Below are positions 54,712-63,141 of a stretch of 64,000 bases of DNA, in pieces (position 1 is the stretch's first letter; every line of letters starts with the position of its first letter). The translations under genes were made by a program, and so were the position numbers. The stretch comes from Lentzea cavernae (lineage in GTDB: Bacteria > Actinomycetota > Actinomycetes > Mycobacteriales > Pseudonocardiaceae). The notes below the pieces were generated by a model. It had not been told where the DNA came from, did no database searches, and worked only from the letters and a program-made list of their open reading frames with translations. The DNA is taken from NCBI RefSeq assembly GCF_014653695.1, contig NZ_BNAR01000004.1, positions 124,001 to 188,000 on the forward strand, in the 5' to 3' direction.

Positions 54712-55928
54712 GCGATCACACCCCGCTCGCGCATTGCCTCGATCTCCGCCGCCTCGTACCCGAGCTCCTTCAGCACGGGGCCGGTGTCCGCTCCGAGGTC
54801 ACCGCCGGTCCGCCTGATCCGTCCGGGCGTGCGCGACATCCCCCACATGACGTCGTGCATCAGCACGTCGCCGAGCTTGTCGTCGTTGACCTTGCGCAAC
54901 ATCCCGGTCGCGCGGACGTGGTCGTCGGCGACGAGGTCCGCGGCGTCGTAGACCGGTGCCACGGCCGCACCCGCCGCGGTGAACTGCTCGATCACCTCGG
55001 CGCGGGTGCGCTCTGCGATCCAGGCCGACACGTGGCCGTCGAGCAGGTCCGCGTGCAGCGCTCGTTGCCCGCCGGTGGCGAACCACGGTTCGTCGATCAC
55101 CTCGGGGTGCCCGACGAGCCGCATCACCCGTTCCGCGATGCTCTGCGCGCTGGTCGACACCGCGACCCACGAGCCGTCGCTGGTGCGGTAGGTGTTGCGG
55201 GGCGCGTTGTTCAGCGAACGGTTGCCGCGCCGCTGCTCGACCACGCCGAGCTGGTCGTACGCCGTCGGTCCCGGGCCCACCGCCGTCATCAACGGCATCA
55301 GCAGGTTCATGTCGACGACCTGGCCGACACCGGGCGACTTCGTGTCACGCTCCCAGAGCGCCATCATCGTCGCGCCCACCGCGGCCACCCCGCACAGCGA
55401 GTCGGCCAGGCCGAACGCGGGCAGCGTGGGCGGTCCGGACGCCTCACCGGTGAGGTGGGCGAACCCGCTCATCGCCTCGGCGAGCGTGCCGAAACCCGGA
55501 CGGGACGAGTACGGGCCGGTCTGCCCGAACCCCGTCACCCTGACGACGATCAGCGCAGGGTTGCGCCGCCACAGGTCCTCGGGCCCGATGCCCCAGCGCT
55601 CCAGCGTGCCCGGCCGGAAGTTCTCGACCAGCACGTCGGCGGTCTCGACCAGGCGCAGCAGCAACTCCGCGCCGTCGGCCTGCGAGAGGTCGGCGGCGAC
55701 GAGGCGCTTGTTGCGGGAGATCTCCTTCCACCACAACGGTTCCCCGTCCTTGGACGGCCCGTGGCCGCGCATCCCGTCGCCGCGCTTCGGGTGCTCGATC
55801 TTGACGACCTCGGCGCCGTAGTCCCCCAGCAGCTGGCAACACAGCGGACCGGCCAGGATCGTGGAGGCGTCCACGACCTTCACCCCGGTCAGCGGGCCAT
55901 CGCTGTGAGCGGTCGATGTCTCGCTCAT
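54708..55928 (-). CDS. CaiB/BaiF-family CoA-transferase
   Basis: This 406-residue protein is a class III CoA-transferase. KVVDASTILAGPLCCQLLGDYGAEVVKIEHP near residue 15, NKRLVAADL near 72, VENFRPGTLERWGI near 100 and GFGTLAEAMSGFAHLTGE near 140 are characteristic. The catalytic Asp should be in FGLADSLCG near 170. It moves CoA between carboxylates, here probably activating a pathway acid for later steps. ATG at 55928 overlaps the preceding stop as ATGA, and its own stop overlaps the cyclase start. Confidence 0.88.
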   Translation of the reverse strand: MSETSTAHSDGPLTGVKVVDASTILAGPLCCQLLGDYGAEVVKIEHPKRGDGMRGHGPSKDGEPLWWKEISRNKRLVAADLSQADGAELLLRLVETADVLVENFRPGTLERWGIGPEDLWRRNPALIVVRVTGFGQTGPYSSRPGFGTLAEAMSGFAHLTGEASGPPTLPAFGLADSLCGVAAVGATMMALWERDTKSPGVGQVVDMNLLMPLMTAVGPGPTAYDQLGVVEQRRGNRSLNNAPRNTYRTSDGSWVAVSTSAQSIAERVMRLVGHPEVIDEPWFATGGQRALHADLLDGHVSAWIAERTRAEVIEQFTAAGAAVAPVYDAADLVADDHVRATGMLRKVNDDKLGDVLMHDVMWGMSRTPGRIRRTGGDLGADTGPVLKELGYEAAEIEAMRERGVIA

Positions 55929-56737
55929 GCGCTCATGGCTCCCCTCGGTTCGATGACCTCGCGCAGAACCCGGCAGAACGCCGGCGGGTCCTGTTCGGCG
56001 AAGAAGTCCGTCGCACCCGGCACCACGACGGCGCTGCGGTGCCTGATCAGCTCTACTGCTCTCGGGTGCATGTGGGCGATCCGGTCGTCGCTGCCCGCCA
56101 GCAGCAACGCGACCTCGCCCGTCGCGCGCACGGAGTCGCGCAGGTCGTGCCGCCAGATCGCGCGGTACGACGGGGCGAAGTCGGGACCGGCGTCCAGGTA
56201 GTCCCGCACCAGCCCGGTGACGAAGTCCGGATCCGCCCACGGGTACTCGCCCCGCACGCGGTCCCAGATCCAGCGCAGGTGGGCTCCGTCGGCGGTGGCC
56301 TGCCACGGCGGCGCGAACGACGCCAGACGGTCGGCGCGTTCAGCGTCGGTGTAGACCGGAACCCCGTGCAGGATCACGCCTTTCGCGACGCCGGGACGCC
56401 GTGCCGCCGCGTGCAGGGCGAACACCGCGCCGGTCGCGCGTCCGAACAGCCACGGGTTCGTGGCGCCGACGGCGTCCGCGACGAACCAGGCCACGTCGGC
56501 GTACTCGTCGACGGTCCAGTCGTCCGGTGGCGGGTCCGACTCGCCGTAACCGGGCGTGTCCACCGCGATGGGCACGCAGAACGCGGAGAGCCCGTCGAGC
56601 ACCTCGCGGTACCGCCGTGCCGACAACGGGCTCTGGTGCAGCATCACCAACGCGGGCAGGCCCGTCTCCAGCGATGCCTTGCCGGCCGTGAGGACGTGCA
56701 CCGCGCCCCAGGAGGCGTCGAGGTAGGCACCCCTCAT
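55925..56737 (-). CDS. Alpha/beta-hydrolase-fold protein lacking catalytic residues
   Basis: This 270-residue protein has the alpha/beta-hydrolase fold: VMLHQSPLSARRYREVL supplies the oxyanion-hole region near 32 and DTPGYGESDPP is at 60. The nucleophile elbow, normally GxSxG, reads GRATG near residue 98, with Ala in place of Ser. The Asp strand reads AGSDDRIAHMHP, and the usual GHF histidine region reads GATDFFAE, without His. Two of three catalytic residues therefore seem absent. It may use another chemistry, as some cofactor-free enzymes of this fold do, or it may be a binding protein. It is fully embedded in the operon by four-base overlaps on both sides. Confidence 0.8.
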   Translation of the reverse strand: MRGAYLDASWGAVHVLTAGKASLETGLPALVMLHQSPLSARRYREVLDGLSAFCVPIAVDTPGYGESDPPPDDWTVDEYADVAWFVADAVGATNPWLFGRATGAVFALHAAARRPGVAKGVILHGVPVYTDAERADRLASFAPPWQATADGAHLRWIWDRVRGEYPWADPDFVTGLVRDYLDAGPDFAPSYRAIWRHDLRDSVRATGEVALLLAGSDDRIAHMHPRAVELIRHRSAVVVPGATDFFAEQDPPAFCRVLREVIEPRGAMSA

Positions 56738-57714
56738 CGCGGCCCGCCGAGCGCCGCCGGCTCTCTGTCCGCGTCCGCGCGCAGGCACGCCACGTCGTGC
56801 CGGTCGGCCACCGGGAGCAGGTTCACCGGCCAGGTCGAGCACTCGGCGATCTCGACCGGGCACCGTCCACTGAGGACGCACTTGGTCGGCGCCTTGGACG
56901 GGTTGGGGATCTCGCCGCGCAACGGCACGTGCTCCCGCCGCTGCCCGACCACCGTGCTCAGCGTCGCCGACAGCAGCGCCTTCGTGTACGGGTGACGCGG
57001 GTTGGTCAGCACCTCCTGCGTCGGTCCCTGCTCCACCACCTTGCCGAGGTACATCACCGCGACCCGGTCGCTGATCAGCCCGACCGTCGCCAGGTCGTGG
57101 GAGATGAAGACGTAGGAGATCTCCCGTTCCCGCTGGAGATCGCGCAGGAGGTCGAGCACGCGCGCCCGCACCGACACGTCCAGGGACGACGTCGGTTCGT
57201 CCAGCACCACCAGCTCGGGCTCGGTGATGATCGCCCGCGCGATGCCGATGCGTTGCTGCTGACCACCGCTGAGGTTGCGCGGCAACCTCTCCGCGTGCTC
57301 TGCGGTGAGGCCGACGCGCTCCAGCATCGCGATCACGGCCGCCCTGCGCTGGGCGCGGGACATCTCCGGCCGGTGGATGATCAGCGGCTCGGCGACGATG
57401 TCCCCGACCTTGATCCGCGGGTTGAGCGACTCGTAGGGCTCCTGGAACACGACCTGGATCCGGGAGCGCAGCGCCCGCATCTCCTTCTTGCTCAACGATC
57501 CCAGGGCGATGCCGTCGAAGACCACGTCACCGGAGGTCGGCTTGATCAGGCCGAGCGCGACCCTGCCGAGCGTCGACTTGCCCGACCCGCTCTCGCCGAT
57601 GACCGCGACGGTCTCGCCCTTGCCCACGGTCAACGACACCCCGTTGACGGCGTGGACCTCCTTGCCGCCGCGCCGGAACACCTGGCGCACGTCCTGCAGT
57701 TCCATGATGCTCAT
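56734..57714 (-). CDS. Oligopeptide-type ABC transporter ATPase (DppF/OppF-like)
   Basis: This 326-residue ATPase has Walker A GESGSGKS near residue 40, the Q loop VVFQEPYESLNPR, the ABC signature LSGGQQQRIGIARA near 140, Walker B LVVLDEPTSSLD and the switch His in FISHDL. The C-terminal part (PNPSKAPTKCVLSGRCP) contains the Cys-rich oligopeptide-transporter extension; only some of its Cys residues are present. It powers uptake together with the DppD-like ATPase and two permeases encoded directly upstream. Its ATG shares one base with the preceding stop (TGATG). Confidence 0.92.
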   Translation of the reverse strand: MSIMELQDVRQVFRRGGKEVHAVNGVSLTVGKGETVAVIGESGSGKSTLGRVALGLIKPTSGDVVFDGIALGSLSKKEMRALRSRIQVVFQEPYESLNPRIKVGDIVAEPLIIHRPEMSRAQRRAAVIAMLERVGLTAEHAERLPRNLSGGQQQRIGIARAIITEPELVVLDEPTSSLDVSVRARVLDLLRDLQREREISYVFISHDLATVGLISDRVAVMYLGKVVEQGPTQEVLTNPRHPYTKALLSATLSTVVGQRREHVPLRGEIPNPSKAPTKCVLSGRCPVEIAECSTWPVNLLPVADRHDVACLRADADREPAALGGPR

Positions 57715-58535
57715 CAGCGGTGCACCTCCGGACCGGACAGGCTGGGGACGGCGGCCCACGGGGCGGGCGGCACCGCGGCGAGCAGCTGCCGGGTGTAGTC
57801 GTGCGACGGGTTCGTGAACACGTCGGCGACGAGCCCGGTCTCGACGACCTTCCCGGACTTCATGACGACCACCCGGTGGCAGTACTGGGCGACCACGCCG
57901 AGGTCGTGGGTGACCAGCAGCAGCGACCGGCGGCCCTGCTTCACCTGGGCGTCGATGAGGTCGAGGATCTGCCGCTGCACGGTCACGTCCAGCGCCGTGG
58001 TGGGCTCGTCCGCGATCACCAGCGACGGGTCGTGCAGCATGGCGAGCGCGATCACGACGCGCTGGGCCATGCCGCCGGACAGCTCGTGGGCGTACCCGCG
58101 CAGCACCCGCTCCGGCCCGCGCACCTGCACCGACTCGAGCCGTTCGAGCGCGAGGTCCCGCAGGTCCGAGCGGCTGATCCGGCGGTGCGCCCGCATGACG
58201 TTGCGGAACTGCTTCTCGATCGACAGCACCGGGTTGAGCGAGCCGAACGGGTTCTGCGCGACGAACCCGATCCGCGCTCCCCTGATCTCGCGCAACCGGC
58301 TGCGGTGCAACCGGATCAGGTCCGTGCCCTCGAACTCGGCGCTGCCGGACACGACCTTGCCGTATGACGGCAGCAGTCCGAGCACGGACCGGATGGTCAC
58401 GGACTTGCCGGACCCGGTCTCGCCGACGATCCCGACGGCCTCGCCCTCCGGCACCTCGAACGTCACGTCGTCGATCGCCCTCACCACGCCCGCGCGGCCG
58501 CGGAACTGGGAGGTCAGTCCTGTCACCCTGAGCAT
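57714..58535 (-). CDS. Oligopeptide-type ABC transporter ATPase (DppD/OppD-like)
   Basis: This 273-residue ATPase has Walker A GETGSGKS near residue 40, QNPFGSLNP as Q loop, signature ELSGGMAQRVVIALA near 150, Walker B LVIADEPTTALD and switch His in LVTHDL. It is shorter than most OppD proteins because it stops shortly after the NBD and lacks the Cys-rich C-terminal extension. It probably pairs with the DppF-like ATPase. Both its start and stop share one base with its neighbours (TGATG), implying coupled translation at fixed ratio. Confidence 0.92.
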   Translation of the reverse strand: MLRVTGLTSQFRGRAGVVRAIDDVTFEVPEGEAVGIVGETGSGKSVTIRSVLGLLPSYGKVVSGSAEFEGTDLIRLHRSRLREIRGARIGFVAQNPFGSLNPVLSIEKQFRNVMRAHRRISRSDLRDLALERLESVQVRGPERVLRGYAHELSGGMAQRVVIALAMLHDPSLVIADEPTTALDVTVQRQILDLIDAQVKQGRRSLLLVTHDLGVVAQYCHRVVVMKSGKVVETGLVADVFTNPSHDYTRQLLAAVPPAPWAAVPSLSGPEVHR

Positions 58536-59395
58536 CAGCTTCCCTCCACCTGTCGCTGGATGCCGTTGGCCAGCATGTTGAGGCTCGCGATGGCGATGAA
58601 GATCGCCACACCGGGCCAGATCGCGATCCACCACTGCCCGGTCGAGATCGCCTGCGCGCCCACCTGCACCATCGAGCCCCACGTGGGGGTGGGCGGGGAG
58701 ACGCCGATGCCGAGGAAGTTCAGCGCCGCGATCACGATCACCGCGTTGGCCGTGGTGAGCGAGCACTGGACCAGGCACACGTCCACGACGTTCGGCATGA
58801 CGTGGCGGAACACCACGCGCCGCGGCCGGGCCCCGGTGGCGATGGCGGCCTCGATGAACCGTCCGTCGCGAATGGACAACGCCTCACCGCGGATCAGCCG
58901 GATGAACCGGGGACCGTTGATGATCACGATGGCGTAGAGGATGTTCTGGATGTCGTTGCCGGTCAGCGACACGATCGTCACCGACAGCACGATCAGCGGA
59001 AACGACTGGAAGGCGTCGAGGGCGCGCATGAAACCCTCGCTCCACTTGCTCTTCACGCTCAGCGGCAGGCCGATCAGCAGACCGAGCACGAGCGAGGCGA
59101 GCGTGCCCATCAACGCGAGCGGCAGGTCGCTGCGGCCCGCGGCGATCACCCGCGAGAACACGTCGAAGCCGTTGGCGTCGGTGCCGAAGACGTACTCCGA
59201 CGACGGGGCCAGCAGCACCGCGGTCGGGTCGGGCGTCATCGGGTCGTGCGGCAGCGGCGCCAGGAACGACGCGAGCAGCAGCAGGAGCAGCATCCCGCCG
59301 CCGGCCACGATGCCGGGGCTGGCGCGGACGTAGTTGACGCTGCGGGAGAAGAACGGCACGAAGAAGGGCTGCCGGAGCCCGGCGGGGTTACTCAT
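58535..59395 (-). CDS. Oligopeptide-type ABC permease (DppC-like)
   Basis: This 286-residue permease has an N-terminal helix, four to five further membrane helices and the EAA-type loop EAAIATGARPRRVVFRHVMPN near residue 185. The segment HDPMTPDPTAVLLAPSSEYVFGTDANGFDVFSRV near 50 is typical of DppC, in which a periplasmic-side loop precedes the LGTD/GRD motif. It forms the channel with the DppB-like subunit, whose stop codon lies eight bases inside its start. No substrate-binding protein is encoded in the visible part of the operon. Confidence 0.92.
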   Translation of the reverse strand: MSNPAGLRQPFFVPFFSRSVNYVRASPGIVAGGGMLLLLLLASFLAPLPHDPMTPDPTAVLLAPSSEYVFGTDANGFDVFSRVIAAGRSDLPLALMGTLASLVLGLLIGLPLSVKSKWSEGFMRALDAFQSFPLIVLSVTIVSLTGNDIQNILYAIVIINGPRFIRLIRGEALSIRDGRFIEAAIATGARPRRVVFRHVMPNVVDVCLVQCSLTTANAVIVIAALNFLGIGVSPPTPTWGSMVQVGAQAISTGQWWIAIWPGVAIFIAIASLNMLANGIQRQVEGS

Positions 59396-60461
59396 AGCTC
59401 ACCCTCGGGTCTAGGAGCAGGACCACGAGGTCCAGCAACAGGAACAGGGTCAGCGTCAGCAGTCCCGCCGTGACGACGAAGCCCTGGATGATCGGCACGT
59501 CGACCTTGAGCACGCCGTCGAGCGCCCACTGGCCCATGCCGCGCCAGTTGAAGACGCGTTCGACGATCGCGGCGCCGCCCAGCAACGAGCCGAACAGGAT
59601 CGCGATGTAGGTGATCACGGTCGTGCGGGAGGCGGCGAACGCGTAGTAGACGACGGTGCGTTCACGAAGGCCGCAGGCGCGGGCGAACTCGACCTGCGGG
59701 GTGGTGAGCGCGGTGCCCATGCTGCCCCGCGCCGTCTTCGCGAAGTACGACGCGTACACCAGTCCCAGCGACAGCACGGGAAGCGCGGCGTGCGACACCG
59801 CCTCGCCGAGCGTCGTCCAGTCACCGGTGAACAGGCTGCTGATGATCAGGAACGGCCGGTCGTCCGCCGAACCGGACTCGATGGGCAGCCGCCCGATCGG
59901 CGCCGGCGCCCAGCCGAACAGGAAGAAGAACACGTAGATGCCGACCAGGGCCAGGAAGAAGTCGGGGACCGACTGCAGCACCGAGGTGACACCGCTCATG
60001 ATCCGGTCCGGCACGCGGCGGGCGAAGTAGGCGCCGACGACGCCGATCGCCATGCCCAGCGAGATGGCGAGCAGGAGCGCGAAGAACACCAGCTCCAGGG
60101 TGTTGGGCAGGAACTTCCCGATCTCGTGCAGGATCGGCTCGTTCGTGAAGAACGACGTGCCGAGGTCACCCTGCAGCAGGTTGCCCCAGAACGAGAAGTA
60201 CCGCTCCAGCAACGGCTTGTCGAGGCCGAGCTGGCTGTTGACGTGGGCGATCTGCTCCTTGGTCGCGAAGTCGCCGAGGATCGTGATCGCCGGCTCGCCC
60301 GGGATGAGGAACACCAGGAAGAACGACACGCTCCCCAGCACGAACAGCGAGACGGGCACGATCGCCACCCGCTTGACGATGTAACGCAGGAGAGGGCGTC
60401 GCCGCCTCTCCTTGGGTGCGGTCAGCACCGGTACCTCTGATACGGGTTTCGCGGCGGTCAC
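59388..60461 (-). CDS. Oligopeptide-type ABC permease (DppB-like)
   Basis: This 357-residue permease begins with a cytoplasmic segment rich in Arg, then a first helix (VPVSLFVLGSVSFFLVFLIPG). The substrate-side loop carries the family feature QLGLDKPLLERYFSFWGNLLQGDLGTSF near residue 85. The EAA loop appears as EFARACGLRERTVVYYAFAAS. The start is GTG at 60461, which overlaps the SDR stop by four bases (GTGA). DppB proteins with DppC, DppD and DppF import peptides, nickel or unrelated small molecules; here a catabolic substrate is more likely because all other operon genes encode enzymes. Confidence 0.92.
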   Translation of the reverse strand: MTAAKPVSEVPVLTAPKERRRRPLLRYIVKRVAIVPVSLFVLGSVSFFLVFLIPGEPAITILGDFATKEQIAHVNSQLGLDKPLLERYFSFWGNLLQGDLGTSFFTNEPILHEIGKFLPNTLELVFFALLLAISLGMAIGVVGAYFARRVPDRIMSGVTSVLQSVPDFFLALVGIYVFFFLFGWAPAPIGRLPIESGSADDRPFLIISSLFTGDWTTLGEAVSHAALPVLSLGLVYASYFAKTARGSMGTALTTPQVEFARACGLRERTVVYYAFAASRTTVITYIAILFGSLLGGAAIVERVFNWRGMGQWALDGVLKVDVPIIQGFVVTAGLLTLTLFLLLDLVVLLLDPRVSYE

Positions 60462-61177
60462 AGCACACTCACCCCTCCGTCGACGCACACGGTGTGGCCG
60501 GTGACCATGGCCGCGTCCGGTGAGGCGAGCCAGCGCACCGCGGCGGCGACCTCCTCCGGCCGCACCGCCCGTCCGAGCGGGATCGAGGCGAGCTTCGCGG
60601 CCATGTAGGTCTCGTTCTCGAGCACGTCCGCCGTCATCGGGCTCGGCACGATGGTCGGCGCCACGGCGTTCACGCGGATCCGCGCGCCCGCCCACTCCAG
60701 CGAGAGGATCTTGGTGAGCTGGATGATCCCGGCCTTGGTCACGCCGTACATCGCCGATCCGGCGATCGCGACCAGCCCACCGGTCGAGGCGATGTTGACC
60801 ACGTTGCCGCCGTCTACGGACAGCACCGGATGAACGGCCTGGCACATGCGGAACGTGCCGTTGAGGTTGATCTCCACGACGTCGTGCCACACCTCCTCCG
60901 GCATGGTTTCCGTGGCACCGCGGGCGTTGATGCCCGCGTTGTTCACCAGCAGGTCGACGGTCCCGGCGTGCGACACCGCCTCGGCGACGGCCGCACGGCA
61001 TGAGTCACCGGAACGCAGGTCGAGCTCCACGGCGTGCTTCGCGCTCGCCGGCGCCGCTCCCCCGATGTCCGCCGCGACGACCAGGTAGCCGTGCGCCGCG
61101 AGGTCGTCGCACAACGCGGTGCCGATCCCGCCGGACGCTCCGGTGACGAGTGCGACCGGCTGTTCGTTCTCAGGCAT
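60458..61177 (-). CDS. Short-chain dehydrogenase/reductase (catabolic operon)
   Basis: This 239-residue SDR has the cofactor loop VTGASGGIGTALCDDLA near residue 11, the Asp in VVAADIGG that favours NAD(H), NNAGINARG near 89, catalytic Ser in VVNIASTGG, and YGVTKAGI supplying Tyr and Lys. The C-terminus VTGHTVCVDGGVSVL is the usual FabG-type end. It probably oxidises a hydroxy intermediate. The ATG at 61177 lies eight bases inside the end of the upstream racemase-superfamily gene. Confidence 0.9.
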   Translation of the reverse strand: MPENEQPVALVTGASGGIGTALCDDLAAHGYLVVAADIGGAAPASAKHAVELDLRSGDSCRAAVAEAVSHAGTVDLLVNNAGINARGATETMPEEVWHDVVEINLNGTFRMCQAVHPVLSVDGGNVVNIASTGGLVAIAGSAMYGVTKAGIIQLTKILSLEWAGARIRVNAVAPTIVPSPMTADVLENETYMAAKLASIPLGRAVRPEEVAAAVRWLASPDAAMVTGHTVCVDGGVSVL

Positions 61178-61943
61178 GGACCACTCCGTTCCACTCGGCA
61201 CGGGCTTTCTCGGGCAACGGCAGGGTGTTCAGCCGGACGTCGGGGCTGAGCGGCTCGTCGACGCCCGCGAGCCGCAGCAGCGCCCACAGCGTCACGAGGT
61301 TGCTGCTGATCGTCGGACGCCCGGTCTGCTGCTCGATCGCGACCAGCGAGTCGAGCGTGCGCCAGTTGGTGCAGCTGATCGCGACGGTGTCGGCGCCGGA
61401 CACGTCGAGCGCCGTCGCCGCCTGGAAGCTCGCCGCGGGTTCGAGCCGGCCCTTGTCCAGGTTGGAGAGGATCTCCAGGTCGTTGCGCGCCGTGACCTCG
61501 AACCCCGCCTGGTAGAGGTAGCTGACCGCGCCGTCGGCGACGGGCCGGACGTACGGCGTCGCGAGCGCGATCCTCTTCGCGGACAACGCTGTCAGCGCGG
61601 CCACGAGCGCGCTGCTCGTCGTCACGATCGGGATGCCGTGTGCGCGGGTCAGTCCGTCGCACGTCGCCTGGTCGGAGTCACGTCCGCCGAGAAAGCTGCC
61701 CGAGGTGCAGGCGTACGCGATCGCGGACACGCCCGCCGACGCGAGCTCGGCGACCGCGCGGTCGAGGTGGTTGTGCATCGCGAGCAGGCTCGCCACCTTC
61801 TCCTCCTCCGAGGAGACCTCCGCGACGGCCACCCGGCTGGAGAACACGGCGACGTCGTGCGGCAGGAACGCCGCGAACTCGGGTTCGACGGTGGTGTTCG
61901 TGGAGGGCACGACGATGCCCACGCGTGCTCTGCGCCCGTACAT
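61170..61943 (-). CDS. Asp/Glu racemase-superfamily enzyme (maleate isomerase/arylmalonate decarboxylase type)
   Basis: This 257-residue protein shows the maleate isomerase/arylmalonate decarboxylase pattern: VVPSTNTTVEPEF near residue 11, the first Cys in AYACTSGSF near 79 and the second in ISCTNWRTLDSL near 193. Both catalytic Cys are present, as in racemases, maleate isomerases and hydantoin racemases of the superfamily. It may isomerise a maleate-like product or racemise a hydantoin-like compound; the latter would suit the hydantoinase-like enzyme at the end of the operon. The ATG shares one base with the preceding stop. Confidence 0.85.
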   Translation of the reverse strand: MYGRRARVGIVVPSTNTTVEPEFAAFLPHDVAVFSSRVAVAEVSSEEEKVASLLAMHNHLDRAVAELASAGVSAIAYACTSGSFLGGRDSDQATCDGLTRAHGIPIVTTSSALVAALTALSAKRIALATPYVRPVADGAVSYLYQAGFEVTARNDLEILSNLDKGRLEPAASFQAATALDVSGADTVAISCTNWRTLDSLVAIEQQTGRPTISSNLVTLWALLRLAGVDEPLSPDVRLNTLPLPEKARAEWNGVVHA

Positions 61944-62671
61944 CAGCTGCCTCCCGGCACGAGCGGGACGCGGTACCCGTCGCGGATCTCGGCGAGCAGG
62001 TCGACGGTCTCGTAGACGACGTCGAGCACCTCGCCCGTGGCGGAGTCCCGAAGGCTGCCGGTCCAGTCGCTGCCGTAGCGGATGGTGTTGTCGACGCTGG
62101 TGTACGTGCCGCAGTAGACGAGGTACGACGACGGCAGCGACCCCACGCGTTCGGTCAGGATCTCGACGATCCGGTCGGGCGGGAGGAACACCGACGCGTT
62201 CACGCGCTGGTACAGCTCTCCGTCCACAGTGCACTCAAGGATCAGGTCCTCCCACCGCGGCGCGACATCGCTCCAGCGCCACACCTTGCGGCCCAGCACG
62301 CTCGGGCAGTACTGCTTCGCCCAGATGATGCTGTGCTTCTCCAGCACGCGGTCGGTGTGGTCCGACCCGACACCGAGGTGGATCTCGCCCTCGTGCACGA
62401 CGAGCACCAGCTCGACCTCTCCCGAGGTCGTCTCGCTGTGCACGCCGATCCGGTCGTCCGTCGTCACGGAGTTCACCGACATCGGGTAGATCCGGGGAGC
62501 GGGTATGTCGAACGCGATCCGCACGCCGACGTCGGCCACCTCCTGCTGGTGCGCGAGGGCCGCGTTCGTGTCGACCGTCGCCGAGCCCAGGTTGTAGAGG
62601 CGGTGCGGGGTCGTGACGAGCGTCTGCGGTTCCTCGCCCGTCCTCAGGACTTCGAGCGTGAAGGTGGTCAC
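61943..62671 (-). CDS. DUF2848-family protein
   Basis: This protein of 242 residues matches what I know of DUF2848, a group related to fumarylacetoacetate hydrolases: IYPMSVNSVTTDDRI near residue 60, VELVLVVHEGEIHLGVGSDHTDR near 85 with an acidic/His cluster, and KQYCPSVLGRKVW. Its reaction is unknown; relatives cleave carbon-carbon bonds or decarboxylate acids using a divalent metal. I chose the GTG at 62671, preceded by GAGG, because it starts a clean strand (VTTFTLEVL); an ATG at 62743 would add a low-complexity leader. It lies 89 bases downstream of the next gene, the only real gap in the operon. Confidence 0.75.
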   Translation of the reverse strand: MTTFTLEVLRTGEEPQTLVTTPHRLYNLGSATVDTNAALAHQQEVADVGVRIAFDIPAPRIYPMSVNSVTTDDRIGVHSETTSGEVELVLVVHEGEIHLGVGSDHTDRVLEKHSIIWAKQYCPSVLGRKVWRWSDVAPRWEDLILECTVDGELYQRVNASVFLPPDRIVEILTERVGSLPSSYLVYCGTYTSVDNTIRYGSDWTGSLRDSATGEVLDVVYETVDLLAEIRDGYRVPLVPGGS

Positions 62672-62760
62672 CCGCTGATCCTCGATTCGCAGTAGTGCCC
62701 CAAACAGGAGTGCCGGGGGGAGAGCCGTCCCGCGCGGGGGCACGCGGGACGGCGTGGTCG

Positions 62761-63141
62761 TCAGCTCTCGTCGAAGACGCGGTGCAGCACCTGGGTGGCT
62801 TCCTCGATGGCGGGCATGCCGGCGGGCAGGCCGGCGAGCGCGATCGCTTCCAGCACCTCACGGCGGCTCGCGCCGTGGGCGACGGCCCTGCGGGCGAAGT
62901 GGATGATGCCGTCCGGGTCGCCCTTGGTGGCCGTGGCGACGCCCACCAGGACGAGGTAGCGGGTCTTGAGCTCCAACGCCCTGGGTTCGTCGGCGAACAG
63001 CAGCTCGGACGCGAGGGCGTCGTAGCGGCTCAGGATCTCCGGGTCGACCTCGTCGAGCAGCTCGTGCACCGGCAGCACGTACCCGCGCTTTGCCCGCACT
63101 CGCGCGAGAGCCTCGGAGTCGGTGTTCTCGGTGGTGGTCAT
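62761..63141 (-). CDS. Carboxymuconolactone-decarboxylase-fold protein
   Basis: This 126-residue protein has the CMD/AhpD fold: LELKTRYLVLVGVATATKGDP near residue 55 and HFARRAVAHGASRREVLEAIALAG near 80. The CxxC pair of AhpD is missing, so a peroxidase or disulfide role is unlikely and it belongs with the decarboxylase-like or uncharacterised members. Its ATG shares one base with the upstream oxidoreductase stop (TGATG). Confidence 0.82.
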   Translation of the reverse strand: MTTTENTDSEALARVRAKRGYVLPVHELLDEVDPEILSRYDALASELLFADEPRALELKTRYLVLVGVATATKGDPDGIIHFARRAVAHGASRREVLEAIALAGLPAGMPAIEEATQVLHRVFDES

